From NCBI GenBank assembly GCA_009363875.1, contig CM018695.1, forward strand, positions 44,307,150 through 44,371,149: 64,000 bases of DNA, given 5' to 3'. The translations under genes and the position numbers were made by a program. The notes beneath the pieces are model-generated. The model made no database searches, was not told the origin of the DNA, and saw only the letters and a list, made by a program, of their open reading frames with translations. The DNA comes from Mikania micrantha. Its lineage: Eukaryota > Streptophyta > Magnoliopsida > Asterales > Asteraceae. Below are positions 32,797-46,511 of this stretch, piece after piece. The stretch's first letter is position 1. Every line of letters begins with the position of its first letter.

Positions 32797-35566
32797 TGTA
32801 ACATCAGTGCCAGAAACGTTACCGGAACAGTGATCTCAACATTAACTCAAACAGTAATCAGGTACAAACTATACGTATTTCATTGTTTGTCATATTCATA
32901 TCAAGCATCGTTATCATTTCATGTTATCATAACACAATTTCAGAATCATTTCAGAGAAACAGAACTTAGAAACATGATTCATTAGTCAGATAATTATCTG
33001 GCGATACAGAACCATCATGTGATTATTTGTTAGGATTTTATTATGTATAAACGTATGTGAGGTTTTACAGAACAAAACAACACGGATGTCGCTACGTGAT
33101 TGCTAAATCGATGGATTATTCGTATAGGTGACGATCTGTACGAATATATCTGAAAGTTTAACGTTCTGAATAATATCCGATTATTAGAAAACTATATTGA
33201 AAAGTATAGTTATATGAGTGACAATTCGAATGAATACGTGCGACGACTGTACAATTCGATTTTAAACAGTTAATTAAGTATTTTAGAAATTTTAAAATAA
33301 ATGGAAGATATTTAGTTAATTTACTAGGAATAACCACATAAAATAATTTTATAAAATCTTGTTTTATAATCGATTCGTTTCGTTACGAAAATGAAACGAA
33401 AACGACATTTTACACGAAACCGAGCAAAACCGAATGAACACGAACGAAACTGGGTATTTCTAACCCATTTTATGGGGCATTTAATACCACAACCACCACC
33501 ACCAACCAGCCTCTCTCCTTCATCTTCGTTCTCCCTCTCTCTCTTCTTTCTCTCTCTAGAAACCCACCACCATAGCTCCTTCATTTCTCCACAAAAACTC
33601 GAATTCTTGGTGTCAAAACGACCACTATAGCTTGTAGATCATAGAAGTACAACAGATTGAGGCTTGGACCCATCTAATTTGAGGTAAAATCATAAGTTTA
33701 GTTCGGTTTTAGGGTTTTGAAAACCCTCTTGTTCGAACCTATCTAGAACCGGTTAAACACCTTTCTAACCCTTAGGATTTGCCCTATAGCATCTTAGAAT
33801 GGTCTTGGAACAAGTGAGGCACCCTTAGATAGCCTTAAAATCTGATTTTTGAAGGTTGCGCCTAGGAAAAACTCGACCGGCCGAATGGCCAAACCCAGCC
33901 AGGCCGTATGGCCCTCCTTCGGCCGAATGGCCAGAGCCGAAGCTGCTCTCCTTCGCCGGCCTAGTCTTTCGCTCGGTCAACCTCTTTCGGTAGGCCCATG
34001 GCCATTCTGTTGGCCCAGTAATCTTATTCGGCCAACTAGCTCCTTCAGTCGGCCAACATCCTCATTTGCTCGAGCTATCTTTCCATTCGATCGGCCATTG
34101 ATTCGGCCATCAACCATTCGGTCGGCCCAGCTGATTCGGGCCAAGGCCAGCCCATTCGATCGACCATCAGTTGGGTCTTCAGTGCTTCGGGTGAACCTCT
34201 TTCGGTCAGGGAAAATGCGGCTAACCACCTTCTCACTCGGTCAGGCCGTCTCAGTCGAACCAAAAAGGGTTGGATGCAGGGTGTTAGGCCAAGGGGTCTT
34301 GGATATATGGGATAGAGTTGGTAGACACACGCGTGGGAAATCAAATGAGTGTATGTGTGCATGGGATTCATGTATTTCATGCATGGGAATTCAATTGTAT
34401 GTGTGTGCATGGGAAAAAGGATAAGAGGGATTTTCTTATTATGCAACCAACACATATTTTCTAAGAATTAAACATGAATGAAATCTATCAAATGGAATTG
34501 AAGTCAACAAAGGGACTATTAGGGTTTTCAATAGCAAGAAATTTCATAACACATGAATACCTACTTTAAACAAACTATCAATGTTATTACCAAATTTAAA
34601 TTTTTAGTTAATGCATTTTGAATATTTTTTTATTTTTTTAAGGATTATAAAATGAACTTATGAAATATTCTCATTTTTTTTTATTTAAAAAAATATTGTT
34701 AAACAAGGAATGTGTGACTTTAAATACTCTAAAGAGATCATAATGATTTGTTAACCCTTTTTCGATCGTTATGAAACCTCATTTGATATACACATTTCTA
34801 GACTAGAATACTTAGGAATTAGAACATTTTAGATATATATTTTTATACATACTAGATTCGTACAAAACAGGATGACAAGTGATTATAGTGCTCAAATACA
34901 CTTAGTTGTAACTTTGGATTGCTTAGAAACACATGTCAGTTTTCACATCCCCTTTTAGTTTTTATATTATTTTGGGGCTGTCACACATGTCCTTATTCAA
35001 ATGCTTGAACTCTTATGTTATTCTTGAAACTTATGCAAACTATATAATGTTTTGTAGTTGAATGTTTATTATGTGTTGATCTTGTAGTGTATTCATACTA
35101 ATTCTTTTGCTTTTTTTGCACATATACTTAGTATTAGGTTCCTAAGAGAGTCACGCTCTCTTCGCATTTATTAATAAAAAGGACAGGTAATCCATTTACA
35201 CATGCTTGTTTCATTCATAATATAATATACATATACATTGCCATTATGGTTTGCATACTTTGAAACTTATACTATTGTAATCATGTGATTACCCACCAAC
35301 TATTCATTTAGTTGACAGTTACTTTACATGTGTTACAGGTTAAAGTGAAGACTCTAAGTAAAAGTCTAGGAAGATGGACCTAGATAGTTTTATCAATGGC
35401 TTAAGTTTTAAATTCTTAAATTTGTACTTGACTTTTAACTTGTAATGTAATGACATTGTAATTTAGTATTCTAATTATGAAACTTTGAATTAGAAATCAT
35501 GAGCTTATGGACAATCATTACACAAATCATGCCCCGGCATATTCCGCCATCAGTCGGGGTGTAACA
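32797..35566 (+). repeat. Tekay-like LTR, probably solo
   Basis: It starts TGTAACATCAG and ends GTCGGGGTGTAACA, the ends expected of a plus-strand LTR of this type (2,770 bp). A CT-rich leader-like stretch (about 33510-33570) is followed by a CGGCCGAATGGCC/TTCGGTCGGCC cluster at about 33875-34230. No PBS follows at 35567 and no polypurine tract precedes it, so it is not part of a complete element. The flanks AACGT and TGTGT do not match, which argues against simple solo-LTR formation. The 191-residue open frame at 33849-34424 runs through the motif cluster and is not taken as a gene. Confidence 0.65.
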
Positions 35567-36820
35567 TGTGTGGACTAGGAGGTTTGTGGACTCTCAAAAG
35601 TTTGTGGAGGAACTTTTGTGACTGGTTGTGAAGTTTTTTACATTCCCGGCGGGTCTACGCTTAGAAGTTCTGGATCATAAGGAACGTAATCCATTCTATA
35701 GTCCACATCATCACTATGATAAAACTTATCAGCAGGATATGATTTATCTGTACACTCATAAGACACATTAAAAGGTTTAAATTTTGAATAATATAGGAAC
35801 AACTGGTTAGGACTTACTCCTGCATTGGTATGATTTAGGTCCTGTCAAGCAATATAATACGATTCCACAATTTGTCAAGTCTTCTTGTTGTAAACTCAAT
35901 AGGAAACCTTTTCTGCTGAGTAGCCCATAAAATAGCATTCGTTGCTTTGTCATCAAACTTGTGACTAGGCTCGGTGTGAAGTAGAGTACAAGGACAAGTA
36001 AATGCCTTGAAGTGACCAAACTTCGGCTTCTGTTTGAAGAATATTTCATGCAGAGTTTTCTGATCGCGTTTGTTCAATAAGGCTCTGTTTTGAACATAAC
36101 AAGTTGTGTTAACAACTTTTTCCCATAGAGTATTGGGAACTCGGGTTGGGACAACATAGTTCTGGTAGCCTCGATTAGGGTTCTGTTACGTCTTTCAACT
36201 ACTCCGTTTTGCTGAGGTGTTCGAGCTGCGCTGTATTGTCTAGCAATTCCCTTTCCATCACAGTAGTTGATAAGATATTGACTCCTAAACTCTGTCCCGT
36301 TATCGGTTCTAATCAGTTTTACCTTCAATTTTTTCTGGTTTTCTATCAAGGTGATAAACTTCTTCAAAGTTTCAACAACCTCGTCCTTCTTTGCTAGGAA
36401 GAAGACCCAAGTGAAACCGGAGAAATCGTCGGTAATAACGAGACAATACGACCTCTTCCCTATACTCATGTCATTGATTGAACCAAAAATATCCATGTGG
36501 AGAAGCTGTAAAATGGATGATATGGAGTTGAACAGCTTGGGCTTGTGTGGTCTCTTGTGTTGTTTTCCCTTAGCACACGAGATGCATTTCTCAATGGTAG
36601 AGAACTCCTTTGAAGGCAACCCTATGACATGATCTCCATTTTCCAATCGATTGAGATTCTTCAAGTTCACGTGTCCCAAATGACGATACCAAAGTAAACA
36701 ATCACTTTTTGAGGCTTTTGAAAACAAACAAGTATTTTCCAACAAGGGAGTCAGAATTCATGTTGATGAAATATGCATTTTTGATTCTTGGAGTTCTCTT
36801 CAGATTCCATTTCTATGGTG
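35567..36820 (-). pseudogene. pol: Ty1/copia pol fragment (integrase region), broken
   Basis: On the minus strand there is a GAG-pre-integrase and integrase region: WYRHLGHVNLKNL, CISCAKGKQHKR, LLHMDIFGS, RTDNGTEFRS and NGVVERRNRTLIEATRT. It reads from about 36820 to 36074 and then shifts frame near 36075 into the downstream part, with FGHFKAFTCPC and a stop near 35835. Protease lies outside and RT is missing. It differs from the Sirevirus pol in the window, so it is a different copia lineage. Confidence 0.8.
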
Positions 36821-39800
36821 TCACGAACCCAGGTTTCAGAATCAGACATTCCTCGTTGGTGAAGTCCGTAAAGAAGCTTTGTCATAAATCTGATAGAGAA
36901 AGAACAACAAGGACACTGACACTAACCACTGAGAAAGTGGTTTCCTTTGAGGAACAAGATCGGGATAACATTCAGGATCCTCACCATGACGGTTTATTCA
37001 TAACATTTTATGTAGTTAACCATGATGCCCACAGGATACTTATAGACGAAGGAAGGTCTGTGAATATCATGCAACTGGAGACACTCAAAAGGATGAATAT
37101 CACTGAATCAGAGATAACTGCGCCCCTTGGGGTATTCAAGAATATAGGGAAAAGGAAGTAAAATCTAAATCCTGATGATCCTAAAACTAAAGTTCTTGCA
37201 GGAATTGAAATTCCTAGGGATATAGAAGGAAAAATGATTTCATTCCTTAAATCAAGAAATTCTACATTCACATGGAAACATGTGGATATGATAGGGATAT
37301 CCTCAGATGTGATTACACATAAGTTAAGAATAGATAGAAGTTTCAATCATATCCACCACAAGAAAAGGAAATTCACTCCTTAGAGAAAGCCCTTCATCGA
37401 AGAGGAAGTTGAGAAACTTCTCGAGGCTAAGATGATTAGGGAAGTTAAATTCCCAATATGACTAGCTAATATAGTTGTGATTCAAATGAAGAATGGAAAA
37501 TGGAGATTTTGTATAGATTAAACGGATCTCAACAAAGCTTTTCCTAAGGACTCATTTCCATTGCCACATATAAATTCTATGGTGGATGCAACAACAGGAC
37601 ATGAAATTTTAACTTTCATGGATGTATCAGCATGCTTTCAACAAATTCAGATGGAACCTTCAGACCAAGAGGATATCGCTGACATGAAGCTGAAATGGAT
37701 ATATTGGTATACAAAAATGCCATTTGGATTAAGAACTCAGGAACCACCTACCAGAGGCTTGTCAACACGATATTCAAGGAGAAGCTCGGGGACACTATCG
37801 AGGTATATATTGACAATATGGTAGTTAAATGGAAGGTCACCGAAAATCATCTTAAACGTCTTTAGGAATCATTCGACATATTAAATCGTTACAATAAGAA
37901 ACTTGATCATTGTTAGTATCACTTTGGGGTAAGATCAGGAAAGTTCATGGGATATATGGCTACCCAGAGAAGAATAGAGGCCATCCCATAACATATCGAA
38001 GCTATCTTAAACCTTAAATCCCCAACAAATTTGAAGGATGTGAAATGATTTACCGGTAGGATAGATGCACTCAACATATTCATTTCAAGATCTTCTGAAA
38101 ATTTAAAGGATTCTATGATATCCTTATGAAGAACACGAAGCTTCAATGGAATGAATAACATGAGAAGGCATTTCAGGATATAAAAGACTACTTATCTTCA
38201 CGGTCGTGCTTATGAAGCCAGAAGATGATGAACCACTATCACAGTACTTAGCAGTATCCCTAACTAATATAAATGAAGTATTAGTTAAAGATTACCAAGT
38301 ATCACAACATCATGTATGCATTGTAAGTAAGAGCCTATTAGATGCTGAGACTAGATATTCTCATCTTGAAAAGCTAATCTTAGCTTTGATCAAGGCCTCA
38401 ACAAAACTTAGGCATTACTTTGAGACACATAGAATACATATTAAGACAAACTATCCTATTAAATCAGTGCTTAGAAAAACTGAGGTATCAGGATGGATGG
38501 CAAAATGGTCAGTAAAGCTTAGCACCTATGGTTTAATTTATGAATCAAGAATGTCAATAAAGTCTAAGTGATTAGCAGACTTTGTGGCATATTTTAGTAG
38601 TGAACTATAAGCTGAAGTAGACTTAGAAATTCCATTCTTAGAAGAGGACACCAGAGAATGACTCTATTCACAAATGGAGCCTTGAATGTAAGAGGTACAT
38701 GATTAGGAATAATACTAAAATCACCACAGGCGGACATAATACCTCAATCTATCTAGTGTGAATTTCAAGCAACCAACAATGAAGCATTATATAAAGCCCT
38801 AATAGCTAGACTTCAATTAGCCACGGATACGGGTATCAAACAACTCCATGTTTTGATTCTTTGCTAATGGCCAACCAATTTAATGGTTCTTACACAACAA
38901 GAGGAGATAAATTAGCTAAGTAACTAGAGATAGTTAAAGATATTTCTAGATATTTTCAAACTTTTGATATCACACAGGTACTTACGGAGGAAAATGATGA
39001 AGCATATGCATTAGTAAATCTTGTTTCATCCCTAAGGATTTATTATGGAATCAATATTCCTATCTTATATATCCTAATTCCATCGATAGACATTAAGGAT
39101 ACAAATTAAATTCTTGAACTTGAGAATATTGATATAGAATTAGATGAAATATCCTGGACTATCCCTATTAAGAATTATCGTCAAACAGGTTAGATGCCTG
39201 ACGAAGAAAATAATCATAGAGCTTTTAAGACCAGAGTGTCCATATTCACAATCATTAAGAATTTTCTATACAAAATATCAGTAGCATGTCCATACCTAAG
39301 GTGTTTGGAAAAACCTGAATGTTTAGAAGTTTTGAAAGATATCCATGAAGGAGATTGTGGTAATCATACTAGGGTAGAGCATTATTCTCAAGGACCCTTA
39401 GAACGGGTTATTACTGGTCTACCATGAGAAAAGATGCAATGTCTTATTTCAAGAAATGTAATGCTTGTCAAAAACATAGCAATATTCTTCATCAAGCAGC
39501 TGAACCTCTATATACGATAGTCTCATCATGGTCATTCATGAAATGGGGAATTGATATAGTATATAACTTACCCAAAACACCCAAAGGAAAGATGCTTAGG
39601 CTTTCTATGATCGATTATTTCTCAAAATGGATTGAAGCTGAAGCATTCGTACAAGTTAAAGAGCAAAAATTAATTTCATTTATGAAGAGAAACATCTTAA
39701 GCAGGTTCGGATCCTAGCAAAGATCACTTGTTACAATCGATCTCAATTCATTGGCAAAAGAACTACAAACTTTTGCGAAAGCTGGAGCATAAAGATGATT

Positions 39801-39895
39801 ACTTATATACCTATCCATCCTCAAGCCAATGGACAAGCGGAATCAAGCAACAAGATCATCATCAGCAATTATCTCAAGAAGAAGTTGGATCCAAG
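36821..39895 (+). pseudogene. pol: Tat-type Ty3/gypsy pol, decayed and truncated by an insertion
   Basis: Motifs run left to right on the plus strand. A protease with an ILIDEGRSVNI active-site region (DEG in place of the usual D-S/T-G) lies near 37040. RT has LTFMDVSACFQQIQM and MPFGL near 37600-37735, and the IDNMVVK-like region follows near 37810. RNase H has YVSKSLLDAETRY-like sequence near 38320-38370. A second RNase H-like stretch (NNEALYKALIARLQLA, about 38770-38825) is typical of Tat/Ogre/Retand elements. Integrase has CNACQKHSN and a D in MKWGIDIVY near 39540. Stops and frameshifts occur about every 100-300 bp. The integrase breaks off at 39895 (PIHPQANGQAESSNK region), where an LTR begins. 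No LTR of this element is visible. Confidence 0.8.
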
Positions 39896-40299
39896 TGTGA
39901 CACCCAGATTCTTAAAACATAACTTTTAATATAATTGCGGAATTTACAAAATTTAGGTCCCAGATTCATCGCTTTAAAGCCTTCACAATTAAACCAAAAA
40001 CATTTAACGCCCTAACATGACAAACTAAACTAGTTTATAGTATTTACAAAACACTACTACACGTTAAAAGAGTAGTTTTCATAATTACAACCCATTTACT
40101 TAATCTTTACAAAAAAACATGGTTCGATCTCTTTAACCATCTGATCACTCTGATTCGTAGCCGAGCTTACTTTTGACCTGGAATAAACACAAACAATCAA
40201 GTGGTAGTCCCATAGGGGTAAGAGAGTTAACCCCTTAACCTCCCCGTGCTTAACCGAATCAAATGGAAGCAAAATCACAAAAATCCCAAACTGGGTGTA

Positions 40300-40415
40300 T
40301 GGTACGCCCATCCCGGCGTATGGTACGCCCACTGTACCCTACACCCAAAATCCAGTGTTGGCAGAAACTCCCCGGCGTATGGTTTTGCCCCCGGCATATG
40401 GTACGCCCACTGCAG
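40300..40415 (-). repeat. GGCGTATGGTACGCC palindrome cluster
   Basis: Three to four variants of GGCGTATGGTACGCCC occur in about 115 bp. GGCGTA and TACGCC can pair within each copy. The cluster lies in the R/U5 part of the LTR in element sense. Confidence 0.7.
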
Positions 40416-40623
40416 TTCAGCAACTACAAATTCTGCATTTTAACTTCCAGATTCAATATGGATCACTTCCGATCATTCCTTTACACAAAAATCAATTCAA
40501 TGACAATATTTTAACATACTTTTAATCCCCCAAACCTGTCTTGGTGACTCCCAACATATAACTAAACATAATCACATAATGATTTGTTTTTCCCCAAACC
40601 CTTGCTACCTTTAATCATTTTCC

Positions 40624-40806
40624 TTCGCACAAATGCGAATCATCCCCCATGACACTCAATGGTCATCTTACATCAACTTTCACACGAATGTGAATTATCT
40701 CCCTTGCCATACAAGTATGGAATTATACATCCTTCCGCACGAATGTGGATCATCACACAAATGTCACCAAACCATGGTTTTACATCATATTCCACACGAA
40801 TGTGGA
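40624..40806 (-). repeat. Array of six short hairpins with compensating stem changes
   Basis: Hairpins are at 40624-40639 (TTCGCA/TGCGAA), 40649-40666 (ATGAC/GTCAT), 40679-40694 (TTCACA/TGTGAA), 40707-40720 (CCATA/TATGG), 40734-40749 (TCCGCA/TGTGGA, one wobble pair) and 40791-40806 (TCCACA/TGTGGA). Three share the loop CGAA on the plus strand, which is TTCG in the element's RNA sense. Confidence 0.7.
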
Positions 40807-42078
40807 TAACCAAACAATCAATGTGTCAATAATTGTCTATCATATATTGACACCAATTTATGTTATGCACACACTACACAATAAGCAACAAAAACTACCA
40901 GACACCACGTTAGGTAATCCAAACAAGTCAAACATTAACAAATATGAATAAGTCTTATGGTTGCTTATTCATGGATCGGTTTACTCACCTTGATCCTTCG
41001 TTCCACTTGGCTCAACTTTCTCTTTACCGGGTCTTCGGTTTGTACTTCCACCTCCCAGATCATATAACCACGTATGCATATTCAATCTAGGAATAATAAA
41101 TAAGTAATTCAACTCATACTTATTTGACCTATTATCACCATAATTGACTTTACTATAATCAAAATCTCCTAATTCATAAATTTACATTCCAATAGATTTC
41201 AACATATGAATTAGGCTAAACACCACTAATCAATCATTTAATTGAGTTTAGGAATCATTTCCACCAAGTTCACAAACAATCAAAATTTATTCTTTCATTT
41301 AAGTTGTTTCACGCATTTCCTCAAATACCTTATGTGCAGATTTTATAACACATCAAACTTCATCATTCTATGATATCATCATTCCACTTTCAAAATATAT
41401 AAATCATCAAACCCTCATTTTATGAATATTTGACCCAAAAATTCTGCACATATATTATCAACACAAATCAACTCATCACTTTATATCTTTAGTTCATTCA
41501 ATCCACCAATTTATCCAAACCCATAATTCCCCAGGACTCAAACCCTTAATTTTCAACTAAATACATACAAAATAGTTAGGTTAGTTGATTTTCATCTCAA
41601 CAAACACAATCACTTGTGTTCACTACCACAAACATCCAAAAATTTGATTTTATCATTACTAACCTAACCTACCCATTGAGACCCATCAAAATTCAGCCAT
41701 ATGTATGAAATCACATACCTTGAGTTAAGAAATTTGAAGAAGAATACAAATCAAAGCTTGCATTTAAGATCAAAACGAGTTTGGTGGATGAATTTGATCA
41801 CAACTCCAAATTTTCTTCTCCTTCCCTTTGATGGTCGTCGCCCTCTTCTAATCCCAAACTAGGTTTCTTATTTTGACCATGTTTGACCATATATAAACCC
41901 CCTTGTAAGTTATCTTTCAATTATTAGCAGTTTTAGCCCCTCGTCTTTCTAATTACTCTTTTAACATTTACAAATGAATAAATATTTAACCTACTAATCA
42001 ACACATAACAATACAATTTAACTTAAAATTAAATCACATATCAAATATTTTAATAATAAGTTAAATCAGGTCATTACA

Positions 42079-42110
42079 AATTCTCCCCCCCCCTAACGGG
42101 GTTTCGTCCC
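42079..42110 (-). other. Polypurine tract of the decayed chromovirus
   Basis: The minus strand reads CCCGTTAGGGGGGGGAGAA directly before the LTR start TGTAATG. Confidence 0.75.
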
Positions 42111-42157
42111 CGAAACTCGTTTACATATCAAACAAAAAGGGATATAATTTCTTCATT

Positions 42158-45100
42158 TCATCTTCCGACTCCCACGTTGTGTCGGATCCATCTATTCTTC
42201 CATTGCACCTTGACTTGGTTCAACGACTTGTTACTAATTCGTTTTATCTTTCGGTCTAATATTGCCATCGGTTTCTCCACATAATTCAATTTGTCAACAA
42301 CTTCCACATCTTCCAATGGCACATCAGCCAACTCATCTACCAAACACTTTCTCAAATGAGACATATGAAAACTGTTATGAATACCACTCAACTCATCTAG
42401 TAGTTCTAGATGATAAGCAACTTAACCAACCCGAGCAATGATCCTAAAAGGACCAATGAAGCGTGGACTTAGCTTTCCGCGCTTACGAAATTGAATTACT
42501 CCTTTTCCATGGAGAAACTTTCAACAACACAAAGTCCCCCACCTGGAGCTTAATTGGTCTTCTCCGTTTATCTGCATACGATTTATGTCGGTCTTGAGCC
42601 GCTTTCAAATGAGCCCGGATTTGATCAATCTTTGAATTGGTCACTTTGATCACCTCTTTTTCTGCAATATCTCGTTGACCGACTTCATCCCAACAAACGG
42701 GGGTACAACATTTCCTTCCATAAAGCATCTTATATGGAGGCATTTCAATACTGGAATGATAACTATTGTTGTAAGAGAAATCTACCGACGGCAAATAACC
42801 ATCGCAATTTCCCCCAAAATTGATAATACATGCAAGAAGCATATCCTCCAATGTTTGGATGGTCCATTCACTCTGACCATCCATTTGAGGATGATATGTC
42901 GTGCTCAGCAAGAGTTTGGTGCCTAACTCTTTCTAAAATTTCCTCCAAAAGTGTGAGGTAAAGCGGGTGTCTCTATCAGATACAATAGACACCGATACCC
43001 CATGTCTTGACACCACTTCCTTTATATAAACCTCTGCCATCTCCTCCGAAGAATAAGTGTCACGTATCGGAATGAAGGGAGCACTTTTTGTCAATCTGTC
43101 AACAATGACCCAAATTGTATCATGTCCGTTCTTGGTTTTAGGGAGTTTAGTGATTACGTCCATTGTGACATGCTCCCACTTCCATAATGGAATCTCCAAC
43201 GCTTTTAACTTTCCATAAGGTTTCTGAAGCTCGGCTTTCACCTGCATGCAAATCAAACATTTCTCTGCATATTTTGCAATATCTCTTTTCATTCCCGGCC
43301 ACCAATAATTCGTTCGAAGGTCACGACATATCTTGGTGGCCCCCGGATGAATAGAGTATTTAGACTTATGAGCTTCCTCCAACAAAATTGACTTGAAAGG
43401 AAAAGTGGGAGGTATCCACACCCGACCCCACCTTGTCTTCAAGCCTCGCTCATCTTCATCCAAGTTATGAATTTGCCCTATTATTCGGTCTCTCTTCCAA
43501 TTTTCTTCCTTGAGTGCCTCCACATGTGCTTCTTTGATTTGAGTTATGATTTGAATTGAAACCAAAATTTTCATCACCTTCACCTTTATAGGTGAATATT
43601 CCTTTCTACTCAAGGCATCGGAACGATGTTTGCCTTTCCCGGATGGTAGAGGATTTCATAATCATATTCTTTGATTAACGCTAATCCCCGTCTCTGCCTC
43701 ATGTACAACTCTTTCTGAGTAAAGAATATTTAAGGCTCTTATAATCAGTGTAAATGGTACATTTAACACCGTATAGATAGTGCCTCCATATCTTCAACCC
43801 AAAAACTACAGCCGCAAGCACAAGATCATGAGTTGCGTAATTCACCTCGTGCACCTTCAATTGGCTTGAAGCGTACGCAATCACATTACCCCGTTGTATT
43901 AACAATAACCCAAACCCGAATATGATGCATCAGAATAAACTACAAAATCATCGGGTCCATCAGGTAATGCCAATACAGGTGCTTGAGTCAATTTCACCTT
44001 TAATTCTTGAAAAGCTCGTTCCTGGTTATCTCCCCATTCATACTTCACTGCTTTCCTTGTTAACTTTGTCAAGGATGAAGCAATCTTGGAGAAATCTTGT
44101 ATAAATCGTCTGTAATAACCAGCTAGGCCAAGAAAACTTCTCACTTCCGTTGGAGTCTTAAGCGAACTCCACTTTGCCACACCTTGTATTTTAGAAGGAT
44201 CAACATGAATGCCACTCGCGTTCACTACATGCCCCAAGAATTGTACTTCTTGTAACCAGAAAGCACACTTGGAAAATTTCGCATATAATTTCTCCCTACG
44301 GAGTGTTTCAAGCACCTCACGCAAATGACATGCGTGATCATCCTCATTCTTGGAGTAGACCAGAATATCATCAATGAACACAATGACTGATCTATCAAAC
44401 ATTGATCTACATGCCACCGGCGCATTCTTCAAACCAAAAGACATGACGAGAAACTCGTAATGCCCGTATCGAGTGCGAAACGTTGTCTTCTCCACATCTT
44501 CATTCCTGACCTTGAGTTGATGATATCCTGACCGAATATCAATGTAAGAAAACCACTTGGCACCTTGCAACTGGTCAAAAAGATCATCAATTCAAGGTAG
44601 AGGGTATCAGTTCTTCACGGTTAAATTGTTCAACTCCTGATGGTCGATACAAATCCTCATACTCCCATCTTTCTTCTTAAAAAAGAGCACCGGAGCACCC
44701 CAAGGTGAGATGCTAGGACGGATGAAACCTTTGTCAAGCAGTTCTTGTATTTGAGTCATTAACTCTTGCATTTCTGTTGGTGCCAATCGATAAGGAGCTT
44801 TGGCTATCGACTAAGCTTCAGGAACCAGGTCTATCCTGAATTCAACATCTCTTTCCGGTGGAACGCCCGGAAAATCATCCAGGAAGACATCTGGAAAGTC
44901 TCTAACAATGGGAATATCTTCTAATTTCTTCCATTCTTTCTCCACATCCACCATGTAGGCTGGATAAGACTTACCTCCGCAATTGATATACTTCAAGGCT
45001 TTAATCATTGAGCATAACACAGTCCCATTTCTCTTTTCTCCACAGATATTTACTTCCTTCCCACTTGGTGACATCAATTGAATTATTTTTCGATTACAAA

Positions 45101-46511
45101 CTATATTGTCTTGGTTTGAGGACAACCAATCCATTCCCACTACCACATCAAATTTTTCTAACAACACGGGTATTAGATCAATCATATAATCCTCATCTTC
45201 TATGGTGATCTTACAATTGCGTTATACATCAAACACGAACAAACTCTTAGCATCTGCCACTTCTATTTCTAAGGGTGCAATTAATTTCTCTAATACAAAA
45301 GATGCATGATGAGTAAATTTTATGGAAACAAAAGATTTGCTAGCTCCCGAATCAAACAATACAAAAGCGGGTACATAATTTACTAGAAAGATACCTGTCA
45401 CAACATCCCTCGCATCCTTGGCTTTTTCAGCGGTAATTTGAAAAGCTCGACCTATAGGTTTACGCACTTCAGAGCATCACTACCACTAGATGCAGTTCCC
45501 CTTAGTTCTGCACATTCGCTTTTCTTGTGACCAGGCTTACAGCAGTTGTAACACAAGTTAAGTGGGCTTGTGCATTGAGTAGAGAGATGTCCTTTCTTGC
45601 CACTTTTATAACAATTCATGGACTTAGCATAACATCCCCCCACATGATTTCTCCCACACGTAGTGCAATGACAAACCTCATGAGTCCCCGCAAACTTCTT
45701 TGATGAGTTCAATAGTTTTGGCTTATTGAATGACCCACCATCTTTTTCAACTTTCCGTTTCTCACCTCGTTTCTCCTGTCTGTTTAACTTCAGTTCCCTT
45801 TCCCGTGTAAAATCAATCAACTTCGATAAGGTATTGCACTTGGAATGTGTTAAGAATTCTCTAAACTTAGCATTTAACATGTTGTGATACCTGTTTATCA
45901 CATCCTTTCTGTCTGCAAAAGATCAGGGCAAAATCTTGCCTTGTCAAAGAACACCACAATGATGGTGTATATGCTCTCATCTTTGTGTCGCATATGTAGG
46001 AACTCCTCAGTTATGAGATCAATAGCAGCTTGAGGTCAAAACCATTTAAGGAATAATTCCTTAAATTCAGCCCAAGTCAGACTTTTGACACCCTCTCTCC
46101 CTTTCTCCTTTCGTATGAGTTCCCACCAATATTTAGCTCTCTCTCTAAGCTGATTCCCAGCAAACACGACTTCATCTGTTGCATCACAATGGCACGTCTC
46201 GAAAGTACCCTCAATGTCAGCTATCCACCTTTGACTAAGTAGTGGATCAACTTCACCCTTAAATTCTGGAGGTTTGCACGCAAAGAAATCCTTGTCAGTG
46301 ACCTTCTTGAAAGATCGTTCAGCATCGCCACTTGCTTTAAGTGCAGAAAACTCCTGTCGTATAGATTCTTGTAACAAAGCTTGCATCACGTCCTTGTGTG
46401 TAGGGATGGGGTAGCTTGAAGTGCTTTGTCCACTTCTTCTTGCACCATTTCTCGCATTTGAGCGAGTTCGTCTACATGTCCACCCTCCCCGGTATCATCT
46501 TCATCAGCCAT
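42158..46511 (-). pseudogene. gag-pol: Chromovirus gag-pol, broken
   Basis: The minus-strand ATG at 46511 opens MADEDDTGEGGHVDEL. A frame change follows near 46390, then gag core (WADIEGTFETCHC, KYWWELI), zinc knuckles (CYNCCKPGHKKSEC, about 45530-45560), protease (FDSGASKSF near 45350), RT with FIDDILVYS near 44360, RNase H (SDASYSGLG near 43920), and integrase with HPGATKICRDL, D in TMDVITKLP, SDRDTRFTS and E in DGQSEWTIQ near 42870. A chromodomain-like tail lies at about 42160-42250. At least eight stops or frameshifts split it. Compared with the intact element at 21280-25824 it is a different, older family. Confidence 0.88.

Larger units (their letters stand above)
39896..42078 (-). repeat. 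3' LTR of the decayed chromovirus
   Basis: On the plus strand it begins TGTGACACCC and ends GGTCATTACA (2,183 bp). It holds GGCGTATGGTACGCC-type palindromes at about 40300-40415, a run of hairpins at 40624-40806, and a TATA box at about 41889-41897 on the minus strand (GGGTTTATATATGG). Confidence 0.8.

Noticed and set aside
33849..34424. 191-codon open frame on the plus strand
   Set aside because: It translates the CGGCCGAATGGCC motif cluster of an LTR and has repetitive Pro/Ser/Arg content. The frame is probably open because of the GC-rich repeats, not because it encodes a protein.
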